Source: an uncultured Caulobacterales bacterium
Lineage (GTDB): Bacteria; Pseudomonadota; Alphaproteobacteria; Caulobacterales; Caulobacteraceae
Length of the DNA stretch: 38,629 bases
Direction: 5' to 3'
Assembly: GCA_903900155.1 (NCBI GenBank)
Contig: CAIUMD010000096.1
Location: 1-38,629, forward strand
The notes under the pieces: model-generated
Told to the model about the DNA's origin: nothing
Seen by the model: the letters and a program-made list of their open reading frames with translations, nothing else
Database searches by the model: none
Made by a program: the position numbers and the translations under genes
In this document: one piece after another, positions 18,401 to 27,200 of the stretch
How positions within the stretch are numbered: position 1 is the stretch's first letter
Layout: every line of letters begins with the position of its first letter

Positions 18401-19490
18401 CCTGGGCAGCCTGTCGACCACCGCCATCTCCAGCCTGTCGGCGACCCAGTTCGCGGGCCTGTCGCCGACCCAGCTGGCTGGCCTGTCCGACAGCCTGATC
18501 CGAGGCCGCCTATCCCAGCTCAGCGCCACCCAGATGGCGGGCCTGTCGACCACCCTGATCGGCAGCCTGAACACCACCGAGTTCGCGTCCCTGACCGCCA
18601 GCCAGATCGGCGCCTTGTCGTCCTCGGCCTTCGCAGCCCTGGGGACCTCCCGCCTGTCCAGCATGACCACCACCCAGGTCGGCGGCCTGTCGACCACCCA
18701 GGTGGCCGGGCTGGACGCTTCCAGCTTCGGCCTGCTCTCGTCCAGCCAGGTGGCGGTGCTGTCCTCGGCCCAGATCGGCGCGGTGCGCGGCGAGATCCTC
18801 TCGGCCCTGAACGCGACCCAGTTCGCGCGCCTGACCACCAGCCAGATCCGAGGCCTGACGGCGACCCAGATCGAGGGCTTCAACGTCGAGGACATCGGCG
18901 ACTTCACCGTCAGCCAGGTCGGCGCCCTGGGCGCGGCCCAGCTGGAAGGCTTTTCGGCCGCCGACATCTCGGCCTTCAACGTGACCCAGGTCGCCGCCCT
19001 GTCGGCCGCCCAGATCCAGGCCCTGACCCCGATCCAGCTGCGCGGCCTGACCGCCGGCGACATGGGCGAGTTCAACAAGACCCAATTGGGCGCCATCAGC
19101 GCCGGCCAGATCAGCGCCCTGTCGATGACGGCGCTGAACGGCATGAGCGCGGACTATTTCGGCAGCCTGTCGGCGACCCAGGTGCGGGGTTTCTCGGGCG
19201 AGCAGCTGACGGCCTTCGGGGCCGACGGCCTGGCGCGACTGTCGGGCGCCCAGCTGGGGGCCCTGACCACCACCCAGATCGGCCAGATCCCCAACGTGGC
19301 GGTCCAGACCCTGAACGCCACCCAGATCGGCCAGCTGATGCCCAGCCAGATCCCGGGCTTCACCAGCCAGCAGATCGCCGCCTTCAGCCCGGGCCAGCTC
19401 AGCGGCCTGTCGCGCGCCCAGGTCAACAAGCTGACCTCGTCGCAGCTGGACGCCATGTCGAGGGCGCAACTGGAGGCCATCGGGCTCTAG
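15468..19490 (+). CDS. Giant octapeptide-repeat protein, unknown function
   Basis: A 1340-residue protein made almost wholly of an eight-residue unit, L-[ST]-x-[TA]-Q-[ILV]-x-[AGS], about 165 times (typical units LSTTQVGA, LTPEQLAA, LSATQIGS). The register is nearly perfect; I see breaks only at a few places, for example a 6-residue unit near 16780 and a 12-residue unit near 17083. Proline is mostly at position 3 (SPEQ, TPAQ), as in helix N-caps, so short stacked helices are plausible; a beta-solenoid is the alternative. It has no cysteine, signal peptide, membrane segment or other domain. Some units have Asp at position 5 and are followed by Phe (DLNEF, DMAEF). The start is uncertain: ATG 15468, or TTG 15402 (22 more residues). 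Similar L-T-T-x-Q-[IV] repeats occur in other proteobacterial proteins, to my knowledge without assigned function. It lies between a LysR gene and a TonB-dependent receptor. Confidence 0.85.
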   Translation: MVAINSDTPALSTLSASKIATLSAAELADAPPSEFAKLTRAQVAAISVTAIGGLTAEQFARFDKNQLPGLSTAQLPRLSNAVSFSFTQMALMNQAQVQALSATQMAALSTETLDAMATTQMAVLTATNFSALNQTQVQSLSLAQIRALSTSQLRALPLSDLAEFTSEQISGLTPAQVAALSQTQVQTLSPDQLRALTATQFASLSVPILRTLTAEDIALTTPEQWSKVTNLQLSALNGDQLKALAGSRSANLQPTQIRALSPTELGKAGSAFLDALTPTQLSGLANNQTTALSITAIADLSPEQLAALTPGAIGGLSPTGFAALDANQVGALSAAQIASLRPEQLKMLDGDDLNEFTRAQLKAFTAAQLATLAPERLAALSDEQFASFSPTQLKSLTALQLKALSTTDIAAMTPEQTTAFNAAQIGALTGAQLAALRGVAELTRTQWTGVTAAQLKTLSATDVARLSVTELSGIAPAQINGLTPEALSALSETQSLKLTTQQIKALTTTQLKGLSDTDVAQLAVGQLGALDGTQIGVMIPHLSTTAVGRLSGTQVARLPVGALSSLSETQIAVLAPVQVRSLTNEHLANLPSTMVQALSATQIGSLYPSQIAALSVTTLNQLADESLEQLSIAQLRALTATQIKGLSTTTFGLLSTTQVGSLTTTQVGALSSTLIADLDATQWASLAPSQVQGLSTSQIAGLDGDDLDHLSTAQWQALRSTQIAGLSITAVTGLEPERLALLSSTQLSGLSPTTFQALDADHIGALSPQQIRGLTSSQLAGLKPEDMAEFSATQIGAIGTTQLAALPATDVAALSTTQLGALSTTQVKALVAAQITALRPTQVEGLSAVQLAALSSAQLGALATDVLPAMSATQVAGLTSGQLAGLSSTQAESLTSTQLMVLAETQVGGLNATFLSSLSATALSALTTTQVARLSATQVQSLSTTQIGGLSGADFGELSATQVGYLTASQLGALSGTNLGSLSTTAISSLSATQFAGLSPTQLAGLSDSLIRGRLSQLSATQMAGLSTTLIGSLNTTEFASLTASQIGALSSSAFAALGTSRLSSMTTTQVGGLSTTQVAGLDASSFGLLSSSQVAVLSSAQIGAVRGEILSALNATQFARLTTSQIRGLTATQIEGFNVEDIGDFTVSQVGALGAAQLEGFSAADISAFNVTQVAALSAAQIQALTPIQLRGLTAGDMGEFNKTQLGAISAGQISALSMTALNGMSADYFGSLSATQVRGFSGEQLTAFGADGLARLSGAQLGALTTTQIGQIPNVAVQTLNATQIGQLMPSQIPGFTSQQIAAFSPGQLSGLSRAQVNKLTSSQLDAMSRAQLEAIGL
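15510..19487 (+). repeat. 24-bp degenerate tandem repeat array
   Basis: The DNA behind the octad protein repeats every 24 bp, with cores such as CTGTCGACCACCCAGGTC. Copies are diverged, with synonymous changes, and not identical, pointing to old expansion under protein-level selection. Because 24 is a multiple of three, all six frames stay largely open over the array and produce long spurious frames. Confidence 0.85.
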
Positions 19491-19618
19491 CACGCCGCCG
19501 TGAGTGTGGCTTCGGCGCCACCGTAACGTGAGCGTCGTTTTTCTGTCGTGGCTCCGTCTTGGGCTCAACCTATCCCCGCCTTCGGGAATTCGCATTTGCG
19601 AAAAGGGATGGGCACAAG

Positions 19619-22090
19619 ATGCAATTCGACAAGAAGACCAGCCGGCAAGCCGCGCTGTGGTGCAGCGCCGCTCTGCTGGCGCTGATGGGCGCAGGGGCTC
19701 AAGCCGCCGAGACCGCCGCCGCGACGCCGGCCGCCGCCGAGACCGAATCGACCAATGTCGAGCAGGTCATCATCACCAGCCAGCGCGAGACGCGCTCGGC
19801 GGTGACCATGCAGACCCAGCAGATCCAGTCGGTCCTGCCGGGCGCCAGCCCGCTGAAGGCCATCCAGTTCCTGCCGGGCGTCGTCTATCGCACCGCCGAT
19901 CCGTGGGGCAACAACGAGCAGAACCTGTCGCTGTTCGTGCATGGCTTCTCGACCCAGCAGCTGGGCTTCACCATGGACGGCGTGCCGCTGGGCGACCAGC
20001 AGTACGGCAACTACAACGGCCTGTCGGTGTCGCGCGCCGTCACCTCGGAAAACGTCAGCCGCGTGACCCTGTCGTCGGGCGCCGGCTCGCTGGGCGTGGC
20101 CTCGACCAGCAACCTGGGCGGCGCCATCGAAACCTTCAGCCGTGACCCGTCGGCCAAGCGCGGCCTGAACATCCGCCAGACCGTCGGCAGCAACGAGACC
20201 AGCCGCACCTTCGTGCGCCTCGACACCGGCGAGAGCGTCGGCGGCTTCAAGGGCTACATCTCGTACCTGCGCCAGGACGCCAAGGCCTGGGACTTCGACG
20301 GCCGCCAGCGCGGCCACCAGGTGAACCTGAAGCTGGTCAAGGAAGGCGACAAGGGCGTCCTGACCTTCTACGCCGACTGGCAGATGAAGGTGGAGCCGAA
20401 CGAAGACGCCACCGCCATGGGCAACCAGCAGACCGCCGCCGCGGCCGGCTTCACGCCCTACAGCCGTCCGTTCCTGTATCCGAACCTAGCGGCCTGCACG
20501 AGCACGCTGACCGGCGGTCCGGGCACCCCGAACCCGGCCCAGGGCAACAACTTCTCGAACTGCTTCAGCGCCGCCCAGCGCGAGGACATCCTGTCCTACG
20601 TGAAGTACGCCTGGACTCCGGTCGAGGGCCTGACCTGGACCAACCAGGCCTATTATCACTACAATTTCGGCCGCGGCATCGTCGCCGGCCCGGTCAACAC
20701 CGCCGGCCTGCCGGCGCTGTTCGCCACCTACTATCCGCAGCTGGTCGTCGGCGGCAGCGCCACCAGCCCGGGCACGCTGCAGAACATCGTCAACCTGATG
20801 GGCGGCAGCGGCAACGCCGTGCGCACCACCGAGTACCGCATCAACCGCGGCGGCGTGATGTCGACGGTCGAGTGGACCCTGGGCGATCACCAGATCAAGA
20901 GCGGCATCTGGTTCGAGCACAACGAGCCGGCCCAGCAGCGCGCCTGGTATCCGATGACCAAGGAGAACAACGACCTGTCGCCGTACGACGTGCCGCGCGG
21001 CAAGAAGGCCCTGACCCAGTACGCGGCCGAGTTCTTCACCAACGACGTCCAGCTGCACTTCCAGGACCAGTGGCGGATCATCCCGCCGCTGCTGGTGCAG
21101 ATCGGCTTCAAGTCCAGCCTGCAGGACGCCACCGGCAAGTTCCCGATCAACCAGGTCAACCTGCCGACCGTGGCCGTGCCGATCCAGTATCCGACCGGCT
21201 CGATCACCTCGAACCGCTGGTTCCTGCCGCAGGCCGGCCTGCTGTGGGACGCCACCGAGAACGAGCAGGTGTTCGTCAACGTCCAGCAGAACATGCGCCA
21301 GTTCATCCCGTACGGCGCGGGCAGCGGCTTCTACGGCTTCTCGGCCTGGAGCCTGGGCACCCAGGCGGCGTTCGAGCTGTTCAAGACGACGGTGAAGCCG
21401 GAAACCTCGTGGACCTATGAAATCGGCCTGCGCACGCGTCACGACGTGGCCTGGGGCCCGATCACCGGCGTCGACGGCCAGATCAACGCCTACAATGTGA
21501 AGTTCAGCAACCGCCTGCTGAACATCGCGCCCTACAACTTCATCAACCCGGCGCCGGCCATCCTGGCCAATGTCGGCGACGTGACCACCAAGGGCGTCGA
21601 CATCGCCGGCACCCTGAAGTTCGGCGCGCACTTCCAGCTCTACAACGCGCTGTCGTACAACGAGTCCAAGTACGACCAGGACTACCAGTCGGGCACCACC
21701 CTCGTGGGCGGCGTCTCGACCCCGGTCACCGTGGCCACCGGCGGCAAGTTCGTGCCGCTGATGCCCAAATGGATGAACAAGACCATCGCCCGCGTGAACT
21801 TCGGCGCCTTCGACGCCCAGATCAGCGGCGACTATGTCGGCAAGCGCTTCGTGACCTACCTGAACGACCTGTCGGTCAAGTCGATGATGCTGGTCGACCT
21901 GCAGGCCGGCTACACGTTCGACATGGGGAGCACCGGATTCGTGAAGGGCCTGCGCCTCAGCGCCAACGTCACCAACCTCTTCGACAAGAAGGGCGTCTCG
22001 ACGGCCGGCGTGACCAGCAACTCGGGCGGCTACACGGCCTTCCCGCAGGCCCCGCGCATGGGCTTCGTGACGGTGTCGGCGGACTTCTAG
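19619..22090 (+). CDS. TonB-dependent outer-membrane receptor
   Basis: An 823-residue active transporter of the outer membrane. A Sec signal peptide (about 1-30, ending GAQA-AE) is followed by a TonB-box-like VEQVIITSQRE (about 47-57), the plug domain (KAIQFLPGV, HGFSTQQLGFTMDGVPLGD, VTLSSGAGSLGV, NLGGAIE) and a beta barrel ending in aromatic Phe (VTVSADF). The start at 19619 is chosen because the signal peptide follows directly; an upstream in-frame start adds 20 unlikely residues. AAAAGGG is 11 bases upstream. It begins 128 bp after the octad gene with no strong terminator between, so co-transcription is possible. The substrate cannot be read from sequence; no Fur box is evident. Confidence 0.94.
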   Translation: MQFDKKTSRQAALWCSAALLALMGAGAQAAETAAATPAAAETESTNVEQVIITSQRETRSAVTMQTQQIQSVLPGASPLKAIQFLPGVVYRTADPWGNNEQNLSLFVHGFSTQQLGFTMDGVPLGDQQYGNYNGLSVSRAVTSENVSRVTLSSGAGSLGVASTSNLGGAIETFSRDPSAKRGLNIRQTVGSNETSRTFVRLDTGESVGGFKGYISYLRQDAKAWDFDGRQRGHQVNLKLVKEGDKGVLTFYADWQMKVEPNEDATAMGNQQTAAAAGFTPYSRPFLYPNLAACTSTLTGGPGTPNPAQGNNFSNCFSAAQREDILSYVKYAWTPVEGLTWTNQAYYHYNFGRGIVAGPVNTAGLPALFATYYPQLVVGGSATSPGTLQNIVNLMGGSGNAVRTTEYRINRGGVMSTVEWTLGDHQIKSGIWFEHNEPAQQRAWYPMTKENNDLSPYDVPRGKKALTQYAAEFFTNDVQLHFQDQWRIIPPLLVQIGFKSSLQDATGKFPINQVNLPTVAVPIQYPTGSITSNRWFLPQAGLLWDATENEQVFVNVQQNMRQFIPYGAGSGFYGFSAWSLGTQAAFELFKTTVKPETSWTYEIGLRTRHDVAWGPITGVDGQINAYNVKFSNRLLNIAPYNFINPAPAILANVGDVTTKGVDIAGTLKFGAHFQLYNALSYNESKYDQDYQSGTTLVGGVSTPVTVATGGKFVPLMPKWMNKTIARVNFGAFDAQISGDYVGKRFVTYLNDLSVKSMMLVDLQAGYTFDMGSTGFVKGLRLSANVTNLFDKKGVSTAGVTSNSGGYTAFPQAPRMGFVTVSADF

Positions 22091-22107
22091 GGCAGAGGGA
22101 CCGGAAA

Positions 22108-22193
22108 CCTCGCCCTTCGACAAGCTCAGGGTGAGGTTTCCTACTGAACCGCCATCGCAGTAGTCCTCATCCTGAGCCTGTCGAAGGACGAGG
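22108..22193. repeat. Inverted repeat, CTTCGACAAGCTCAGG family
   Basis: CCTTCGACAAGCTCAGG near 22114 pairs with CCTGAGCCTGTCGAAGG near 22171, a second copy of the element at 10861. It follows the receptor gene, in a convergent gap with efp. Confidence 0.75.
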
Positions 22194-22206
22194 ACGGACC
22201 AAGAAA

Positions 22207-22236
22207 AAGGCCCGGTGGATCGCTCCACCGGGCCTT
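22207..22236 (-). terminator. Rho-independent terminator of efp
   Basis: AAGGCCCGGTGGA and TCCACCGGGCCTT form a 13-bp stem with a 4-base loop; on the minus strand it is followed by TTTTTCTT, a proper intrinsic terminator just after efp. It could also stop plus-strand transcription from the receptor gene. Confidence 0.85.
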
Positions 22237-22259
22237 CGTCTTTCAGAACACTTCGGACC

Positions 22260-22826
22260 TTAGTCCTTGGCGCGTTCCTGGTAGCTGTTGTCTTCCGTCA
22301 GGATGATCACCTTGGTGCCGACGGTGATGTACGGCGGAACGGTGGTCTTGACGCCGTTGCTGAGCACGGCCGGCTTGTACGACGACGAGGCGGTCTGACC
22401 CTTCACCGACGGTTCGGTGTCGACGATCTCGAGGATCACGGTGCGCGGCAGTTCGATGGCGATCGGCACGTCGTTGTGCGTCGACAGCTGCACCGTCATG
22501 TTCTCTTGCAGGTACGGAGCGGCGTCGCCGATCACTTCCTCGGTGGCCACGAGCTGGTCGTAGCTTTCCGGGTTCATGAAGTGGAAGCCTTCGGCGTCCT
22601 GGTACAGGAAGGTGTGGTTGCGCTGATCGACGAAGGCGCGCTCGACCTGTTCGGTGGTGCGGTAACGCTCCGAAACCTTCACGCCGTCCGAGATGCGGCG
22701 CATGTTCAGCTGGGTCACCGGCGTGCCCTTGCCGGGGTGGATGTTGTCGACCGTCAGGACGACATAGAGCTTGCCCTCCATGTCGACGACGGCGCCTTTG
22801 CGGAGCGAGCTGGCTGCGACCTTCAC
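22260..22826 (-). CDS. efp: Translation elongation factor P
   Basis: A 188-residue EF-P, which binds between the P and E sites of stalled ribosomes and promotes bond formation at polyproline stretches. The three-domain length is standard. The loop HPGKGT carries Lys33, the position beta-lysylated by EpmA; EpmA is encoded divergently and EpmB 7 kb away, so modification is expected here. The start is GTG (22824-22826) with AAGGA about 9 bases upstream. Confidence 0.97.
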   Translation of the reverse strand: MKVAASSLRKGAVVDMEGKLYVVLTVDNIHPGKGTPVTQLNMRRISDGVKVSERYRTTEQVERAFVDQRNHTFLYQDAEGFHFMNPESYDQLVATEEVIGDAAPYLQENMTVQLSTHNDVPIAIELPRTVILEIVDTEPSVKGQTASSSYKPAVLSNGVKTTVPPYITVGTKVIILTEDNSYQERAKD

Positions 22827-22945
22827 GTAGTTACGTTCCTTGGATGAAAGCGCGCGCGAGGCCGCGGGCGCGATCGTGCTATTGATCCGTGAGCGCCCTC
22901 GTATAGCGAAAGGGCCGAAATCTCCAGTCTCTTCGGTTGTTAGCC

Positions 22946-23992
22946 TTGTCCTCGAACTCCTCCACCTGGTGGCGCAGCGACGTCCACGCCGACCGCCGGC
23001 CGTTCCTGCTGGCCCGCAACCGCATCACCAAGGCCTTCCGCGCCTGGTTCGAGGGCGAGGGCTTCGAGGAGGTCGAGACCGCTGCTTTGCAAATCTCGCC
23101 GGGCGCCGAGGCGCACCTGCACGCCTTCGCCACCCAGGCCCTGACCATCTCGGGCGAGGCGAGCCCGCTTTACCTCCACACCTCGCCGGAGTTCGCCTGC
23201 AAGAAGCTCTTGGCGGCCGGCGAGGAGAAGATCTTCAGCCTTTCCAAGGTGTGGCGCAATCGCGAGCGGGGGCCGCTGCACCATCCCGAATTCACGATGC
23301 TGGAGTGGTACCGGGCCGGGCGGCCCTACCAGACCCTGATGGACGACTGCGCCACCTTGCTGGCCCTGGCCGCCGAAACCGCCGGGACCAAAAGCTTCGA
23401 CTTCCGGGGAATGACCTGCGATCCGTTCGCCCCGCCCGAGCGGCTGTCGGTGGCCGAGGCGTTTCAGCGCCACGCCGGCGTCGACCTCCTGGCCAGCGTC
23501 GCCGCCGACGGCTCGACCGACCGCGACGCCCTGGTGGCGGCCGCGCGTGAGGCCGGCATCCGCGTCGCCCAGGACGATGGCTGGGCCGACGTCTTCAGCC
23601 GCATCATCGTCGAGAAGGTCGAACCCCGCCTGGGCGAAGGCCGCGCCACGGTGCTGTGCGAATATCCGATCAGCGAGGCGGCCCTGGCCCGCCCCAAGGA
23701 CGCCGACCCGCGCGTGGCCGAGCGCTTCGAGCTCTATGCCTGCGGGGTCGAGCTGGCCAACGCCTTCGGCGAACTCACCGACCCGGTCGAGCAGCGCCGC
23801 CGGTTCATGATCGAGATGGACGAGAAGGCCCGCATCTACGGCGAACGCTATCCGATCGATGAGGATTTCCTGGCCGCGCTGGAGCAGATGCCGCAGGCCT
23901 CCGGCTCGGCCCTGGGCTTCGACCGGCTGGTGCTGCTGGCTGCCGGCGCGCGACGGATCGAGGACGTTGTCTGGACGCCCGTCGCGGGCTAG
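22946..23992 (+). CDS. epmA: EF-P beta-lysine ligase
   Basis: A 348-residue lysyl-tRNA-synthetase-like enzyme (EpmA/PoxA/GenX) that activates (R)-beta-lysine and attaches it to EF-P. It is a bare class II catalytic domain without the N-terminal tRNA anticodon-binding domain. Motif 2 is [20 protein letters not shown] (about 94-113), and motif 3 is [13 protein letters not shown] near the C terminus. It starts at TTG (22946, or 22937 in frame), with no clear ribosome site, giving [10 protein letters not shown]. It is divergent from efp with about 110 bp between, so the pair may be co-regulated. Confidence 0.95.
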   Translation: MSSNSSTWWRSDVHADRRPFLLARNRITKAFRAWFEGEGFEEVETAALQISPGAEAHLHAFATQALTISGEASPLYLHTSPEFACKKLLAAGEEKIFSLSKVWRNRERGPLHHPEFTMLEWYRAGRPYQTLMDDCATLLALAAETAGTKSFDFRGMTCDPFAPPERLSVAEAFQRHAGVDLLASVAADGSTDRDALVAAAREAGIRVAQDDGWADVFSRIIVEKVEPRLGEGRATVLCEYPISEAALARPKDADPRVAERFELYACGVELANAFGELTDPVEQRRRFMIEMDEKARIYGERYPIDEDFLAALEQMPQASGSALGFDRLVLLAAGARRIEDVVWTPVAG

Positions 23993-24017
23993 GAACTTAA
24001 CAGGGCCATTTTAACAG

Positions 24018-24042
24018 GGAACGGATCGCTTATGGCGGCGTT
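24018..24042 (+). promoter_or_regulatory. sigma-T/EcfG-type promoter
   Basis: GGAAC (24018-24022) and CGTT (24039-24042) are separated by exactly 16 bp, matching the alphaproteobacterial general stress promoter (GGAAC-N16/17-CGTT). It lies 168 bp before the start of the CHASE3 kinase operon and points toward it. TTAACAGGG occurs twice just before it (23997 and 24011). Confidence 0.6.
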
Positions 24043-24209
24043 TACGCCCCCTGGGGCGGCGCATCAGTGGGAAGCGCCAGAGTAGGGCGTTCTTCTCATG
24101 TCACTGGCGTGTAGCGCGATCGCGCCGACAACGTCGGCTGTCCGACCGTCGGTTTCCCCGAATCCTGGCCCCTATGCCGTCGCGCGGACCCGCCGCCGAG
24201 GACACGCCC

Positions 24210-27200
24210 ATGCCTAACCGGATGAACGCGGCCATCGCGGCCTCGACGAAAAAATCGTCGTTCCTGGACCCGAAGACCTTCCTGGGCCTGGCCCTGGCCA
24301 TCGGCTTCTTCGTCGGCAGCGGCCTGGTGGCCCACCGCAACACCAACATCCTGCGCGACGACGCCCGGCAGATCTTCCACTCGCACGAGGTCATCGTCGC
24401 GATCGGCGAGCTGCGTTCCAGCGTCCAGGACGCCGAGACCGGCCAGCGCGGCTACCTGCTGACGGGCAACGACCGCTATCTCGAGCCCTACGAGACGGCC
24501 GTGGCCAATGTCGAACGCCAGATCGACAAGCTGGCGACCCTGACCAGCGACAACGCCAGCCAGCAGGACCGCATCACCGGCCTGCAACGCCGCGTGACCG
24601 CCAAGCTGGCCGAGCTGAAGAGCACCATCGACGTGCGCCGCGCCCAAGGACCGGCGGCCGCCCTGGCCATTGTCAATTCCGATCGCGGCAAGGCCGAGAT
24701 GGACGCCATCCGCAACGCCCTGACAGTGATGCAGCAGGAAGAAGCCCGCCTGCGCCGGGAACGCCTGGTCGAGATGGACGCGGCCTACCAGTCAGCCCTG
24801 GTCAGCGGCCTGATGTCGGGCGTGCTGGGCATCGCCCTGACCCTGGTGGTCGGCGTCCTGATCCGCCGCGCCGCCGTCGCCAACGAGCGCCGCCAGTGGC
24901 TGGCCTCGGGCCAGGTGGGCCTGGCCTCGGCGATGCTGGGCGACCAGGAGAGCGCGGAGCTGGGCGACAACATCCTGACCTTCCTGGCCCGCTTCGCCGG
25001 CGCCCAGGCCGGGGCGGTGTTCGCCAGCGAGGGCGAGCAGTACCGCCGCGTCGCCAGCTATGGCGTGCCGGCCGACGCCCAGATCGTCGAGCGCTTCGGC
25101 CTGCGCGAGGGCCTGCTGGGCCAGGTCGCCGCCGACCGCCAGACCACGGTTCTGGCCGACGTGCCCGAGGGCTACCTGACCATCGGCTCGGCCCTGGGCC
25201 GCGACAAGCCGCGCCACCTGATCCTGTTCCCCGCCGTCGCCGAGGACGGCGTCCATGGGGTCGTGGAGCTGGGCTTCCTCAACGCCGTCGACGACCGCGT
25301 CCGCGAGTTCCTGACCGAGGCCTCCGAGGCCGTCGGCATCGCCCTGCGTTCGGCCCGCTACCGCGCCGAACTGCGCGAACTCTTGGAAAAGACCCAGTCC
25401 CAGGCCGAGGAGTTGCAGGTCCAGAGCGAGGAGCTGCGCGTCTCCAACGAGGAGCTGGAGGAGCAGGGCCGCGCCCTGAAGGAATCCCAGGTGCGCCTGG
25501 AGCAGCAGCAGGCCGAGCTGGAACAGACCAACAGCCAGCTGGAAGAACAGGCCCAGTTGCTGGAAAGCCAGCGCGACGACCTGGAGCGCTCGGGCGCCGC
25601 CGTCGAGCTGAAGGCCCGCGAACTGGAACAGGCCAGCCGCTACAAGTCCGACTTCCTGGCCAATATGAGCCACGAGCTGCGCACGCCGCTGAACAGCTTG
25701 CTGATCCTGTCCAAGCTGCTGGGCGACAATCCGGCCGGCAACCTGTCCGAGGAGCAGGTGCAGCACGCCCGCACGATCCAGTCGTCGGGCAACGACCTGC
25801 TGACCCTGATCAACGACATTCTCGACCTGTCCAAGATCGAGGCCGGCCACCTGGAAATCCGGCCCGAGACCATGTCGCTGCCGCGCCTGGCCACCGACCT
25901 GCGCCAGCTGTTCGCCCCCCTCGCGGCCGAGCGCAAGCTGGACTTCGCGATCACGGTGGCCGACGACGTCCCGGCCTCGATGGTCAGCGACCGCCTGCGC
26001 CTGGAGCAGGTGCTGAAGAACCTGCTGTCGAACGCCTTCAAGTTCACCGAGAAGGGCGGCGTGACCCTGGAGATCGTCCGCGAGGGCGACGACCGCCTGG
26101 CCCTTTCGGTGACCGACACCGGCATCGGCATCGCCGAGGAGCAGCAGCAGAGCATCTTCGAGGCCTTCCGCCAGGCCGACGGCACGATCAGCCGCAAGTA
26201 CGGCGGCACGGGCCTGGGGCTATCGATCAGCCGCGAGCTGGCCCGCCTGCTGGGCGCGACCATCAGCCTGGCCAGCGTGCACGGCAAGGGCAGCCGCTTC
26301 ACCCTGTCGATGCCGCTGGACTACGACCCGGCCCAGGTGGCGCAGCGCGCCGAACCGATCCCCTTGCCCGCGGCTCCAGCCAAACCGACCGAGGAGCGTC
26401 GCTACGTCCCGTCCGGCCCGCGCGTCGAGGACGACCGCGACGTCCTGGGCGGCGGCCAGCGCATCCTGCTGGTGGTCGAGGATGACTCCAGCTTCGCCGG
26501 CATCCTGCGCGACATCGCCCGCGAGGCGGGTTTCCAATGCCTGGTCGCGGCCTCGGCCGAGGAGGCCCTGATCCTGGCCCGCAAGCACCGCCCCAGCGCC
26601 ATCGTGCTGGACGTCGGCCTGCCCGACCAGTCGGGCCTGGCCGTGCTGGAGCGCTTGAAGCGCGACGTCGACACCCGCCACATCCCGGTCCATGTCGTCT
26701 CGGCCGCCGACCACACCCAGACGGCCCTGTCGCTGGGCGCCATCGGCTATCTGGTGAAACCGGTCAAGCGCGAGGACCTGGCCGGCGCCCTGGACGCCAT
26801 CACCTCCAAGCTGACCGCCTCGTCGCGCCGCGTGTTGATCGTCGAGGACGACAAGGTCCAGCGCGAGGCGGTCGGCAAGCTCTTGTCCTCGGGCGATGTC
26901 GAGACCGTCGGCGTGGCCACCGCCGCCGAATGCCTGGAGCGCCTGAAGACCGAGACCTTCGACTGCATGGTCCTGGATCTGAACCTGCCCGACGCTTCCG
27001 GCTTCACCCTGCTGGAGACCCTGGCCCAGGAAGGCGCCTACGCCTTCCCGCCGGTCATCGTCTATACGGGCCACGACCTCAGCCAGGCCGACGAGCAGCG
27101 CCTGCGTCGTTATTCGGACTCGATCATCGTCAAGGGCGCCCGCTCGCCCGAACGCCTTCTGGACGAGGTGTCGCTGTTCCTGCACCAGGTGGTCACCGAC

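Noticed and set aside
15510..19487. CRISPR-like periodicity
   Set aside because: The 24-bp repeats are contiguous with no unique spacers, are degenerate, and encode protein; no cas genes nearby.
16139..19531. 1130-residue alternative plus-strand frame in the octad gene
   Set aside because: Shadow of the same repeat; Arg/Pro/Asp-rich with no family features, fully overlapped by the octad frame.
19491..19618. Terminator between octad gene and receptor
   Set aside because: Only a 5-bp hairpin (GTGGC/GCCAC) with a T-run about 15 bases later; too weak to call.
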